NCBI GenBank assembly: GCA_016707895.1
Contig: JADJGV010000034.1
Location: 186,001-250,000, forward strand
DNA length: 64,000 nt
Reading direction: 5' to 3'
From: Myxococcales bacterium
GTDB lineage: Bacteria > Myxococcota_A > Polyangia > Haliangiales > Haliangiaceae
The position numbers were made by a program, and so were the translations under genes. This document shows positions 31,277 through 43,401 of the stretch, piece by piece; position 1 is the stretch's first letter; every line of letters starts with the position of its first letter. The notes beneath the pieces are model-generated. The model ran no database searches, was not told the origin of the DNA, and saw only the letters and a program-made list of their open reading frames with translations.

Positions 31277-31282
31277 TACCGT
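31277..31282 (+). promoter_or_regulatory. -10-like TACCGT before the Ser/Thr kinase
   Basis: Ends 7 nt upstream of the GTG at 31290. The box overlaps the end of the upstream coding region. Confidence 0.3.
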
Positions 31283-31289
31283 CGGCGTC

Positions 31290-33089
<1,800 letters not shown>

Positions 33090-33101
33090 CGGCGCGCGCG
33101 G

Positions 33102-34121
<1,020 letters not shown>

Positions 34122-34125
34122 GCGG

Positions 34126-35412
<1,287 letters not shown>

Positions 35413-35490
35413 GCGCGGAGGAAACCACGATGGCCAGACCCGTGCAAGCCCGCGCGGGGGATGCGGATTCAGCTCGCCCGGGGTCGGTGC

Positions 35491-36093
35491 TCAACCCACC
35501 AGCAAGACGCCCAGGAACCGGTCCGGCGGCATCAGCGCCGCCAGCGCGATCAGCTGCTCCTCGTCGGTCCGGTGGGCCCGGCCGACCAGCACCACCGCGT
35601 CCATGCAGGCCGCCGCGCTGGCGTGCTCGCCGATCAGCTCGAAGCCGGTGAGGTCGCACAGGATGTGGGCGAACAGGTCGGCGCCGTCGAGCAGCAGCCG
35701 GGCCAGCGCCGGCACCACCTCGCCGGCGCGCTCGACCTTGGCCGGGGTGAGCAGGGCCAGCGAGCCGGCGATCCACCGGGTCGAGAACACCTCGTCGCCG
35801 GCGGCCGGCTGGGCCAGCGACGCCAGCCCCGGGTAGCGCACGTTGGCGTCGACCACGGCGGCGGTGCCGCCGGTGAGATCGCACAGCGCGTTGCCGATCT
35901 GCACCAGCAGCGGGGGGATCGCCACCCGATCGTCGGACGGGATGAAGCCGATCGCCTTGGCGCCGGCCTCGTTCAGCCGGCGGGCGACCCGGATGCACGC
36001 GGTGCGCACCTCGGTGTCGTGCTGGTCGCTGGCCAGGGTCAGGCCGAGCACCGCCAGCGGGTCGGCCTCGGCAGGCGCGGGAGCGTCGGCCAC
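35491..36093 (-). CDS. BY-kinase/MinD-fold protein lacking a P-loop
   Basis: 200 residues. The order of elements follows the ATPase domain of capsule BY-kinases (CpsD/Wzc): a strand, A-K-A-I-G-F-I-P where the P-loop should start, then I-G-N-A-L-C-D-L-T-G-G-T-A-A-V-V-D-A-N-V-R-Y-P, equivalent to the Walker A' strand 'VVDADLRRP'. D-D-R-V-A-I-P-P replaces the Walker A GxGKS/T, so ATP binding is doubtful. There is no Tyr-rich tail. Its location just upstream of the UDP-sugar genes suggests a regulatory partner of polysaccharide export. Start GTG 36093, TACAGT 5 nt upstream. Confidence 0.6.
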   Translation of the reverse strand: MADAPAPAEADPLAVLGLTLASDQHDTEVRTACIRVARRLNEAGAKAIGFIPSDDRVAIPPLLVQIGNALCDLTGGTAAVVDANVRYPGLASLAQPAAGDEVFSTRWIAGSLALLTPAKVERAGEVVPALARLLLDGADLFAHILCDLTGFELIGEHASAAACMDAVVLVGRAHRTDEEQLIALAALMPPDRFLGVLLVG

Positions 36094-36110
36094 GCCCGAC
36101 TGTACCTCAT

Positions 36111-36158
36111 GGGGCTCGTCGCCGAGCCCCCCTCGATCCCGGCAAAGCCGGGATCGAG
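36111..36158. repeat. two adjacent perfect hairpins in a divergent gap
   Basis: GGGGCTCG/CGAGCCCC (36111-36118 and 36123-36130, loop TCGC) is followed by CTCGATCCCGGC/GCCGGGATCGAG (36132-36143 and 36147-36158, loop AAA). They lie between the two divergent polysaccharide genes, ~80 nt upstream of the glycosyltransferase start, and would be in its 5' leader or upstream of its promoter. Confidence 0.65.
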
Positions 36159-36225
36159 CCTCCCCCCGCGACGCGAGACGACGGAGGCGCTGGGCACCGG
36201 CTTGCGCCCCGCCGCGGGGTCGCGG

Positions 36226-36231
36226 TAACGA
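36226..36231 (+). promoter_or_regulatory. -10-like TAACGA before the glycosyltransferase
   Basis: Ends 5 nt upstream of the GTG at 36237. Confidence 0.3.
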
Positions 36232-36236
36232 GGCGC

Positions 36237-37349
36237 GTGATCATCGCGCACGTGCTGTCGTCGTTCGGCGTCGGGGGCCAGGAGCGGGTGGCGCTGGATC
36301 TCGCGGCCGCGCAGCGGGCCCGGGGCCACACCGTGATCGCGGTGTCGCTGGCGCCGCCGCCCGAGGGGCCGCTCGCCGAGGAGTTCCGCAAGGTCGGCGC
36401 CGAGGTGGTCGACGTGCCCAAGGGCCCGGGCACCGACCTGACGCTGGTGCCGCGGCTGGCGTGGGCGCTGCGCCGACGCAAGGTCGAGGTGGTGCACAGC
36501 CACAACCCGCTGCCGCTGATCTACGGGGCGCCGGCGGCGCGGCTGATCGGCGCGGTCGCGATCCACTCCAAGCACGGCGTCAACCCCGGCTCGCGCGGCC
36601 ACCGCATGCTGCGGCGCCAGGCGGCGCGGCTGGTCAGCTCGTTCGTCGCGGTGTCGACGGTGACCGCCCAGCAGGCGCGCGAGCAGCGCGACTGCGCCGA
36701 GTCGCAGCTGGCGGTGATCGCCAACGGCATCCGGCTCGAGCAGTTCAAGCCCGACGCCGCGGCCCGGGCCGCGGTGCGCGCCGAGCTCGGCATCGGCGCC
36801 GACGCGATGGTGGTGGGCATGGTCGGGCGGATCGACGAGTTCAAGAACCAGCCGCTCTTGCTGGCGGCGATCGCGCCGCGGCTGGGGCCGGCCGTGCACG
36901 TGGTGTTCGTCGGCGACGGCCCGACCCGGGCCGGGCTCGACGCGGCGGTCGCGGCGCTGCCGCCGGCGGCCCGGGCCGCGGCCCACGTGCTGGGGCGGCG
37001 GATGGACGTCGCGCGGCTCCTGCCGGCGTTCGACGTGTTCGCGCTGTCGAGCAAGAGCGAGGGCCTGCCGCTGGTGGTGCCCGAGGCGATGGCGGTCGGG
37101 CTGCCGGTGGTGGCCACCGCGGTCGGCGGGCTGCCGACGGTGATCGACGACGGCGTCACCGGCTACCTGACCGCGGTCGAGCGCGGCGAGCTGGCGGCGG
37201 CGCTGGGCAAGCTGCTCGACGATCCCGCGGCGGCGCGGGCGATGGGCGCGCGGGCCCGCGAGGTGGCGCTCAGCCGCTACTCGGCCGAGCGCATGTGCGA
37301 CGACTACCTCGCGCTGTACCAGCAGGCGCTCGACGCCCGCCGGCGGTGA
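36237..37349 (+). CDS. GT4-family glycosyltransferase
   Basis: 370 residues, GT-B fold. N-terminal I-I-A-H-V-L-S-S-F-G-V-G-G-Q-E-R (acceptor-side Gly-rich loop) and S-K-H-G-V-N-P-G. C-terminal donor domain with M-V-G-R-I-D-E-F-K-N-Q, F-V-G-D-G-P-T-R and the E-x7-E motif in S-E-G-L-P-L-V-V-P-E-A-M-A, then T-A-V-G-G-L-P-T-V-I-D-D-G. It transfers a sugar from a nucleotide donor to a lipid or glycan acceptor at the cytoplasmic membrane face. It is divergent from the UDP-sugar operon. GTG start; the 3' end is 3 nt from a convergent gene. Confidence 0.88.
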   Translation: MIIAHVLSSFGVGGQERVALDLAAAQRARGHTVIAVSLAPPPEGPLAEEFRKVGAEVVDVPKGPGTDLTLVPRLAWALRRRKVEVVHSHNPLPLIYGAPAARLIGAVAIHSKHGVNPGSRGHRMLRRQAARLVSSFVAVSTVTAQQAREQRDCAESQLAVIANGIRLEQFKPDAAARAAVRAELGIGADAMVVGMVGRIDEFKNQPLLLAAIAPRLGPAVHVVFVGDGPTRAGLDAAVAALPPAARAAAHVLGRRMDVARLLPAFDVFALSSKSEGLPLVVPEAMAVGLPVVATAVGGLPTVIDDGVTGYLTAVERGELAAALGKLLDDPAAARAMGARAREVALSRYSAERMCDDYLALYQQALDARRR

Positions 37350-37352
37350 GGT

Positions 37353-38174
37353 TCACGGCGCCGGCGCGGGCGGCGCGGCCAGCGGCGAGGCGCCGAGGCC
37401 GGCGCGCACCGCGGCCATGAACCGCGGGCCCGGGTCGCCCTTCTCGTTGCGGTAGCCGCGCACGAGCTCGAGGTAGGCCGGCGTGCCGCGCAGGGTCGCG
37501 ACCTCGTGGTGGCCGAGCACCCGCTCGATCGGGAACCGCGCGGCGAGGTCGCGGATCAGCGCGACGTTGGCGGCGACCTGCGCGTCGGTCAGCGGGTAGC
37601 GGTCGCCGTCGCCGACGTTCTCGACACCGATCGCGGCGTGGTTGACGCCGATCGCGTGACGGCCCATCCGGGTCTCGGGGATCAGCCGGAAGATCGTGCC
37701 GTCGCGATCGACCAGGAAGTGCGAGACCACGCCGGCCTCGCCGCCCTTGCGCAGGGTGGCGCGCTCGGCCTCGATGCGGGTGCGGCTGAAGTAGCCGTGG
37801 GTGCCCTTGGCCGAGTGGCCGCCGGTGTAGTGCAGGACGATCATGCGCGGCGTGATCGTCAGATCGGTGGCCGCGGGATCGGAGTGCAGCCGGCGGTACG
37901 CGAGCATCAGCCGCTCGCGCTCGGCGGGCCACGGCACCGGCCAGTCGACGATCGTGGCCAGCGGGGCGTCGACGGCGGCGTCGACCGGCGCGAGCGCCAG
38001 CGCCGCGGCGGCGTCGGTGACCGCGGTGAGCGCGCCGCCGTCGAGCGCGCCGGCGCCGCCGTCGACCACGACGGCGATCGGCGGCTTGTCGGGCGCGCGA
38101 TCGCCGCGGCCGCAGGCGATCGCGACGATGCCGATCGCGACGATCAGGCCGAGCACCAGCGCGCGCGATCGCAC
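37353..38174 (-). CDS. N-acetylmuramoyl-L-alanine amidase lipoprotein (Amidase_2)
   Basis: 273 residues. Lipobox V-A-I-A-C21. An Ala/Asp-rich tether runs to ~75. The amidase_2 domain (about 105-260) has zinc ligands in I-V-L-H-Y-T-G-G, N-H-A-A-I-G-V-E, L-G-H-H-E-V and a final K-G-D-P-G-P-R-F. The enzyme cleaves the MurNAc-L-Ala bond; lipidation places it in the periplasm. H-S-A-K-G-T-H-G-Y-F-S-R-T-R and the missing peptidoglycan-binding module are typical of recycling or remodelling forms. Start GTG 38174 has TAGCAC exactly 6 nt upstream. Confidence 0.85.
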   Translation of the reverse strand: MRSRALVLGLIVAIGIVAIACGRGDRAPDKPPIAVVVDGGAGALDGGALTAVTDAAAALALAPVDAAVDAPLATIVDWPVPWPAERERLMLAYRRLHSDPAATDLTITPRMIVLHYTGGHSAKGTHGYFSRTRIEAERATLRKGGEAGVVSHFLVDRDGTIFRLIPETRMGRHAIGVNHAAIGVENVGDGDRYPLTDAQVAANVALIRDLAARFPIERVLGHHEVATLRGTPAYLELVRGYRNEKGDPGPRFMAAVRAGLGASPLAAPPAPAP

Positions 38175-38180
38175 GCGCTA

Positions 38181-38186
38181 GTGCTA
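38181..38186 (-). promoter_or_regulatory. -10-like TAGCAC, leaderless geometry
   Basis: -12 to -7 relative to the GTG at 38174. The same hexamer at the same distance precedes the BolA-family gene (59452). Confidence 0.4.
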
Positions 38187-38199
38187 CCACGCGGCGGGC

Positions 38200-40759
38200 T
38201 CACTTCCAGAACGACCGCCGGGCCGGCGGCGTGGGCGCGGGCGGCGGCGCCTGGCCGGTGGCGACCTGGCGCAGCGCCGTCGCGACGTCGCGCAGCACGC
38301 TCGCCAGGTCGGCCGCGACCAGCGCCGCGGTCAGCCGCTCGAGCAGCGGCTCGATCGCCTGGGCCAGCGCGGCCAGGCCGACCGAGCGCGCGTCCTCGAC
38401 CAGCTCGCGCAGGCGCGCGGTCGGCAGCTGGGCCGCGGCGGCCGGCTGGGCGTGGCTGGCGGCGGCGGCCAGCTCGTCGGCGAGCAGCGCCAGCCGCTGG
38501 TGGTACGGCCGGGCGTCGAGGCCGGCCGGCGCGGCCGCCTCCTTGCGCTCCTCGCGCTCCTCGCGCTTGAGCAGGCGCCGCATCATGCTGCGCGGCGCGG
38601 CGGCCGGCGTCTGGCTCGGCGCGGGGGGCGGCGGGGGCGGCGCGTAGGCCGCGGGCGCCGACAGCTTGTCGGCCGCGCCCTCGGCGCTCGCCTCCTCGCG
38701 GTCCTCGTCGACGGACCAGTCGGCCGGCGGTGCGGCGGCGACGCTGACGCTCATCGTCTTGTGCTTGGCGGGCATCGCCGGCTTGGCCGTCGGTGCGTTG
38801 GACCAGCCGCCGCCGGGGAGGCCGCCGCCGGCCATCGGGGCGGGCATCGGCGGCGCGATCCCGCTGCGGGTGCGCGCCGACTCGGCCTGCGCCCAGCCGG
38901 CGGGCGGCTCGACCGGCTGGACGATCCCGCGCGGCGTGCCGCCCGGGTTCACCACCGCGCGATCGATCGCCACGAACGCGGTGAAGCGCGACAGCACGCG
39001 GTGGCGCAGCGAGGTCGCGACGATCTCGCGCTCGAGGGCCGACGTGCTCTCGCCGGCGGCGTAGCGATCCTCGAGGTCGCGGATGCGCGCGCGGCCCCAC
39101 GCCGCCTCGAGATCGACCCCGGGCGCGACCGAGTCGAGCACGACCGTCAGCGCGGTGGCGGTGCCGGCCGGCAGCCGGCCGTGGACCGTCACGGTCTGTC
39201 CGGGCGCCGGACGCTCCGGCGCAACGCAGGTAGACCGTCACCGGCGCGCCGGCGAACACCGACGGCAACCGCCGCGGCGCCTGGCTGGCCGCGTCGAGGA
39301 AGCGGCCGTCGATCGCCAGATCGGTGAGGATCGGCGTGGCGATCCGACGGTGGATCTTGCCCATCACCTCGTCGAGGCGGTCCTCCGACTCGACCAGCTC
39401 GCAGGCGCCGCCGCCCAGGCCGGCCAGCCGGCGCAGGAACGCGGCGTTGACCGCCTGATCGATGCCGAGCGTGAACACCCGCAGCCGGCCCAGCTCGCCG
39501 CCCATCGCGGCGAGGAGCTGATCCTCGTTGCCGACCTGGCCGTCGGTGACCAGCACCAGCACCTGATCGTGGGCCGGGTGGCTGCGGAGCAGCGCGGCGG
39601 CGCGGCGCAGCGGCTCGGCTAGCTCGGTGCCGCCGCGGGCCTCGACGCCGGCCAGGAACTGCACCGCCTCGAACCGGTGGCGATCGGTGGCCGGCACCAG
39701 CGCGCCGCCGTGGGCGCGCGGCGACTCGCACTGGTTGTCGAACGCGATCACCGCCAGCCGATCGCGCTCGGTCAGGCTGTCGACGATGCGCGCCGCAGCG
39801 CGCCGGGCCGCCACCATCTTCCAGCCCTCCATCGAGCCCGAGCGATCGAGCACGACGACGACGTCGCGCGGGCGCCCGCCGGCGGCGCTGCCGATCGGCG
39901 GCACCACCGTCACCGCGAGCGTACCGCCGGCGCCGGCGGCGTCGGGCGCCCACACCGCGCTCGACGCGAGCGACGCGCCGCCGAGCTGCCAGCGCAGCAC
40001 CAGATCGCGATCGAGCCGCTGGCCCGGGCGCAGCGCGATCTGCCAGCCGCGGCCGTCGGCGCGGGCGTCGACGTCGGCGAGGTTGGCGCGCAGCTGCGCC
40101 ACCGGCAGGCCGCCGCCGTCGACGCTGAGCCGCACGCCCAGCCGCACCGCGCTCGGCATGCCGGGCAGCAGCACCGGCGGCGAGATCCGCGACGCGTCGG
40201 GCACCGCGTCGGTGTCGGCGGCGACGCCCAGCCCGGCCTGTTCGCCGGGCAGCGGCGCGCCCGGCACGTAGCGCGGCGCGACCACCAGCGGGAACACCCA
40301 CGTCACCTCGCCGTCGTCGATCGGCACCGGCCCCGACAGCGTCAGCGCGATCGTCACGACCTCGCCGGGCATGACGTTGCCGACCCGCAGCGTGAACACG
40401 CCGGCGCGATCCTCCTCGGCGATCGCCGCGCGCTGGCCGCGGGCGATGGCCTGGTCGTAGCTGGCGCGGGCGGCGCCGCGCTCGTCGAGCACGCCCTCGA
40501 TGACCCGATCGCCGGCGACCATGCGGAAGCGCTGCACCGCGGCCCGGTCGGGCAGCGGGAACACGTAGGTCGCCTCGATCGCCTCGCGCAGGTGGTTGAC
40601 GAAGGTCTGCCGCACCTCGGTGGTCGAGGTCAGCCCGACCACCCGCGCGTCGATGTCGACGGCGGCCAGCGGCAGGCGGCCCATGGCGGTGTCGAGCGCG
40701 CCCCAGCCGCAGTCGCGGCGGGCGTAGGTGAGGTCGGGTTCGATGGCGATGGGGATCAT
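38200..40759 (-). CDS. VIT/VWA-domain protein, frame broken near 39230
   Basis: The N-terminal part (ATG 40759) has a VIT domain (about 25-150: Y-V-F-P-L-P-D-R-A-A-V-Q-R-F) and a VWA domain with MIDAS D-R-S-G-S, G-G-T-E-L and V-T-D-G-Q, reading to V-T-V-Y-L-R. There the frame shifts. The other frame continues naturally as A-P-E-R-P-A-P-G-Q-T-V-T-V-H-G-R-L-P and runs to the stop at 38200, with a Pro/Ala-rich helical tail ending R-R-S-F-W-K. Without correction the first frame would continue as a low-quality Arg-rich tail to 38144. Inter-alpha-trypsin-like VIT/VWA proteins are often cytoplasmic or secreted metal-dependent scaffolds. Start overlaps the MerR gene stop. Confidence 0.75.
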
Positions 40760-41355
40760 GGCGAGGACTCCGGGGGGGTGACGAGGTGACGACGGGCGAG
40801 CTCGGCGATGAGCGGCGCCGCCGCGGCGTGCAGCGCGGCGACGTCGGCGTCGGTGAGGGGACGGTCGGGGGTGAGCGAGAGGCGGAGGCCGCCGCCGAGC
40901 TCGAGCTCGACGCGGAGCGCCAGCGCGGACGCGGCGGCGGCGGGGACGGGGGACGGGCTGGCGGGGCTGGCAGGGCTGGGGGTGGCGGGGCGCGCGCGCC
41001 AGAACTCGGCGCGCCCGGTGGGGCGAGGGGCGGGGACGACCTCGACGCCGGCCAGCGCGGCGAGCGCGGCGTCGTCGAGCGTGGGCAGCGTCCGCTGGAT
41101 CTCGGCGAGCGTCGCGCCGCGCGCCTGCTCGCGCTTGATCGCGACGAGCTGGGCCAGGTGGCGGCGGCCGTACAGCGCGGTGCGGCCGCGCAAGGTCGGG
41201 CGATCGAGCAGCCCCAGCGTCGTGTAGTAGCGGATGGCGCGCTCGTCGGGGACGGCGCGGATCCGGCCGCTGTCGGGCGCGTCGCGATCGGCCAGCGCCT
41301 CGGCGCAGCGCTCGGTCAGCTCGGCGATGGTCCAGTCCGACACGAACTGCAACAT
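40756..41355 (-). CDS. MerR-family transcriptional regulator
   Basis: 199 residues from ATG 41355. Winged-helix MerR DNA-binding domain: R-A-I-R-Y-Y-T-T-L-G-L-L-D, R-G-R-T-A-L-Y-G-R-R-H-L-A-Q-L. It is followed by A-T-L-A-E-I-Q-R-T-L, a Pro/Ala linker and a small C-terminal domain (L-E-L-G-G-G-L-R-L-S-L). No metal-binding cysteines, so it is not a metal sensor of the classic type. Its stop overlaps the VIT/VWA start (ATGA), so they are co-translated. A palindrome covers the start, suggesting autoregulation. A longer TTG-initiated form to 41379 is less likely. Confidence 0.8.
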   Translation of the reverse strand: MLQFVSDWTIAELTERCAEALADRDAPDSGRIRAVPDERAIRYYTTLGLLDRPTLRGRTALYGRRHLAQLVAIKREQARGATLAEIQRTLPTLDDAALAALAGVEVVPAPRPTGRAEFWRARPATPSPASPASPSPVPAAAASALALRVELELGGGLRLSLTPDRPLTDADVAALHAAAAPLIAELARRHLVTPPESSP

Positions 41356-41378
41356 GACACTGACATATGACAGTGTCA
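41355..41378. promoter_or_regulatory. operator-like palindrome over the MerR start
   Basis: Arms TGACACTG (41355-41362) and CAGTGTCA (41371-41378) are perfect; the 8-nt centre contains the palindrome CATATG. On the minus strand it includes TATGTC at -12 to -7 of the MerR ATG. It is a probable MerR binding site for autoregulation, and may also affect the divergent gene at 41425. Confidence 0.6.
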
Positions 41379-41412
41379 ACCCAAAATCGTGCAGCGCCCC
41401 CGGCCTCGGAGA

Positions 41413-41418
41413 TAGGAT
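41413..41418 (+). promoter_or_regulatory. -10-like TAGGAT, leaderless geometry
   Basis: -12 to -7 relative to the ATG at 41425. It sits 35 nt from the MerR palindrome, so the divergent gene could share regulation. Confidence 0.45.
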
Positions 41419-41424
41419 CGCTAC

Positions 41425-42609
41425 ATGACACCTGTTTTTCGGATCGGGGCGGTACTCGCAGGACTGGTCGTCGGGCTCGCGGTGGCGACGGCGCAGCCAT
41501 CGTCATCGCAGCCCAACCCCGGCGCGGGCGCGCCCGCGGTGATGCCGGTCGCGCCCGACGTGCCGCCGCCGCCGGCCGAGGATCCCGCGCAGGCGACTTA
41601 CCGCGAAGGTTATGCCGCGCTGGTGGCCGGCGACTTCACGACGGCGCGCGCCAAGCTGACGACGGCGGCGGAGACCGCGGTCGATCCCGAGCTGCGCGGC
41701 GCCGCGCGCGAGCTGGCGCGGCTGGCCGACGAGCTCGGCGCCCGGCAGGCGCGGCTGGTGTTCGGCGCCGCCGCGCTGCACGACGACGGCGCCGAGGACC
41801 CCGCCGACGGCCGCACCAGCTTCGTCGCCACCACCACGCTGGCCTCGCTGTACGCCGGCGTCGTGCTGATCGACATCACCAACAACGGCGACTCGGTGCG
41901 CGCCGGCGCCGCGCTGATCCTCGGATCGACCGCGGCCGGCTTCCTCGGCTCGTTCTACGGCAGCCGCGGCCGCTCGATCACCGGCGGCATGGCCGAGGGC
42001 TACTCCAACGGCCTCTTGATCGGCACCGCCAACGGGCTGTTGCTCGCCGATCCGCTGGGCGCCGACACCTCCGAGGCCTTCCAGATGTCGGTGCTGGTCG
42101 GCATGGCGGTCGGCGCCGGCGGCGGCATGCTGTACGGCGACGCGGTGCGCCCGACCCGCGGCCAGATGAGCTTCGTCGGCACGCTGGCCACGCTCGGCAT
42201 CGCGTCGGCGGGCCTGGGCCTGGTGGTCGCCAACCCCGACGTGTCGGCCGACACCGTGCTCTACACGATGACCGCCGGCCTCGATCTCGGCGCCGCCGCC
42301 GGCCTGGTCATGGGCAAGGATCTCACCTGGTCGTCGGCCCGCGCGCGCCTGGTGTGGCTGGGCGCGCTGCTCGGCGGCGTCGCCGGCTTCGGCGGCTCGC
42401 TGTTGATCGGCGGCGGCGACGGCGGCAGCGACTTCGGGCGCGCCGCCGCCGGCATCACGCTGGCCGGCACCTGGGGCGGCTTCGCGCTCGCGACCCACCT
42501 GACCCGCGACATGCGCACCGATCGCCGCTACCGGGCGGCGCCGATGGTGCAACTCGCGCCGATGGCCGTGCCGCGCGGCGCCGGCCTCGGCGTCGCCGGC
42601 GCGTGGTGA
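41425..42609 (+). CDS. Gly/Ala-rich secreted or membrane protein
   Basis: 394 residues. Signal peptide 1-24 (V-G-L-A-V-A-T-A-Q-P). A Pro/Ser spacer precedes a TPR-like pair of helices (Y-R-E-G-Y-A-A-L-V-A-G-D-F-T-T-A-R-A-K-L). About eight Gly/Ala-rich hydrophobic segments with G-G-M-A-E-G-Y and L-G-T-A-N-G-like turns follow. The regular Gly spacing suggests membrane helices or a compact repeat domain. No family recognised. Its promoter is divergent from the MerR gene, which makes it a candidate MerR target. Confidence 0.65.
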   Translation: MTPVFRIGAVLAGLVVGLAVATAQPSSSQPNPGAGAPAVMPVAPDVPPPPAEDPAQATYREGYAALVAGDFTTARAKLTTAAETAVDPELRGAARELARLADELGARQARLVFGAAALHDDGAEDPADGRTSFVATTTLASLYAGVVLIDITNNGDSVRAGAALILGSTAAGFLGSFYGSRGRSITGGMAEGYSNGLLIGTANGLLLADPLGADTSEAFQMSVLVGMAVGAGGGMLYGDAVRPTRGQMSFVGTLATLGIASAGLGLVVANPDVSADTVLYTMTAGLDLGAAAGLVMGKDLTWSSARARLVWLGALLGGVAGFGGSLLIGGGDGGSDFGRAAAGITLAGTWGGFALATHLTRDMRTDRRYRAAPMVQLAPMAVPRGAGLGVAGAW

Positions 42610-42619
42610 GCGCGCGGGT

Positions 42620-43321
42620 TCAACGCCGGCGGGTGATGGCGGCGCGGGCCAGCTCGTCGCAGCGCTCGTTCTCGGGCACGCCGGCGTGGCCGGGCACCTT
42701 GACGAAGCGCACGTCGGCGAAGCGGCGGATCGCGTCCTTGATCTCGGCCACCAGCTCGACGTTGGCCTTGGCCTTCCAGCCCATCGACAGGACGCCGATC
42801 GAGTAGCTCGAGTCGGTGTAGACCAGCACCGGGCGGTCGCGATCGGCGACCAGATCGAGCCCGCGCAGCACCGCGGTCAGCTCGGCGATGTTGTTGGTGC
42901 CGTGGCCGAGGTACTCGCTGACCTCCTTGCGGTCGCTGCCATCGAGCACGACCACGCCCAGGCCGGCCGGCCCGGGGTTGCCGGTGCAGGCGCCGTCGGT
43001 CCACACGTGGACCGCGTCGGCCGGCAGGCGATCGCCGAGCCGGGCCGGGCCGTTGGCCTTGGCGCGGGGCGCGGCGCTCGGCTTGGCCGCGGGCGCGCCG
43101 GGCCTGGCCGCGGGTGCCGGCGCGGCGCTGCCGAGGTCGGGCTCGATCGTCGCGTCGGCGGCGGCGCCGAGGTTGCGGCCGGCGGCGCGGTAGACCTTGG
43201 CGTTGGGCTCGCGCTTGTAGACCACCGCGACCCGGCCGGCCTCGTCGGTGATGAGCGCGCCGGCGGCGTCGACCTCGGCCCAGACCTCGGCGTCGCGCAG
43301 GCGGTGGCGCTTCCAGGGCAT
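42620..43321 (-). CDS. rnhA: ribonuclease HI with N-terminal extension
   Basis: 233 residues. The RNase H domain is at ~100-233: V-W-T-D-G-A-C-T-G-N-P-G-P-A-G-L-G (first Asp), N-N-I-A-E-L-T-A (Glu), V-Y-T-D-S-S-Y (Asp), W-K-A-K-A-N-V-E-L and V-P-G-H-A-G-V-P-E-N-E-R-C-D-E-L-A (His, Asp). All catalytic residues are present. It degrades RNA in RNA-DNA hybrids. The first ~100 residues (Y-K-R-E-P-N-A-K-V-Y and an Ala/Pro linker) are not part of the standard enzyme. ATG 43321 has TATACG 5 nt upstream. Confidence 0.9.
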   Translation of the reverse strand: MPWKRHRLRDAEVWAEVDAAGALITDEAGRVAVVYKREPNAKVYRAAGRNLGAAADATIEPDLGSAAPAPAARPGAPAAKPSAAPRAKANGPARLGDRLPADAVHVWTDGACTGNPGPAGLGVVVLDGSDRKEVSEYLGHGTNNIAELTAVLRGLDLVADRDRPVLVYTDSSYSIGVLSMGWKAKANVELVAEIKDAIRRFADVRFVKVPGHAGVPENERCDELARAAITRRR

Positions 43322-43401
43322 GCGGACGTATACACCGCCGAGGCGTCGCTGTTGCAGTGGTGGTCGGGCGTGTTACAACGCGCCGACCTGGGAGGATGCT
43401 C

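Noticed and set aside
38144..41506. 1120-residue minus ORF through the VIT/VWA gene
   Set aside because: It joins off-frame sequence upstream of ATG 40759 and a low-quality tail after the 39230 frameshift.
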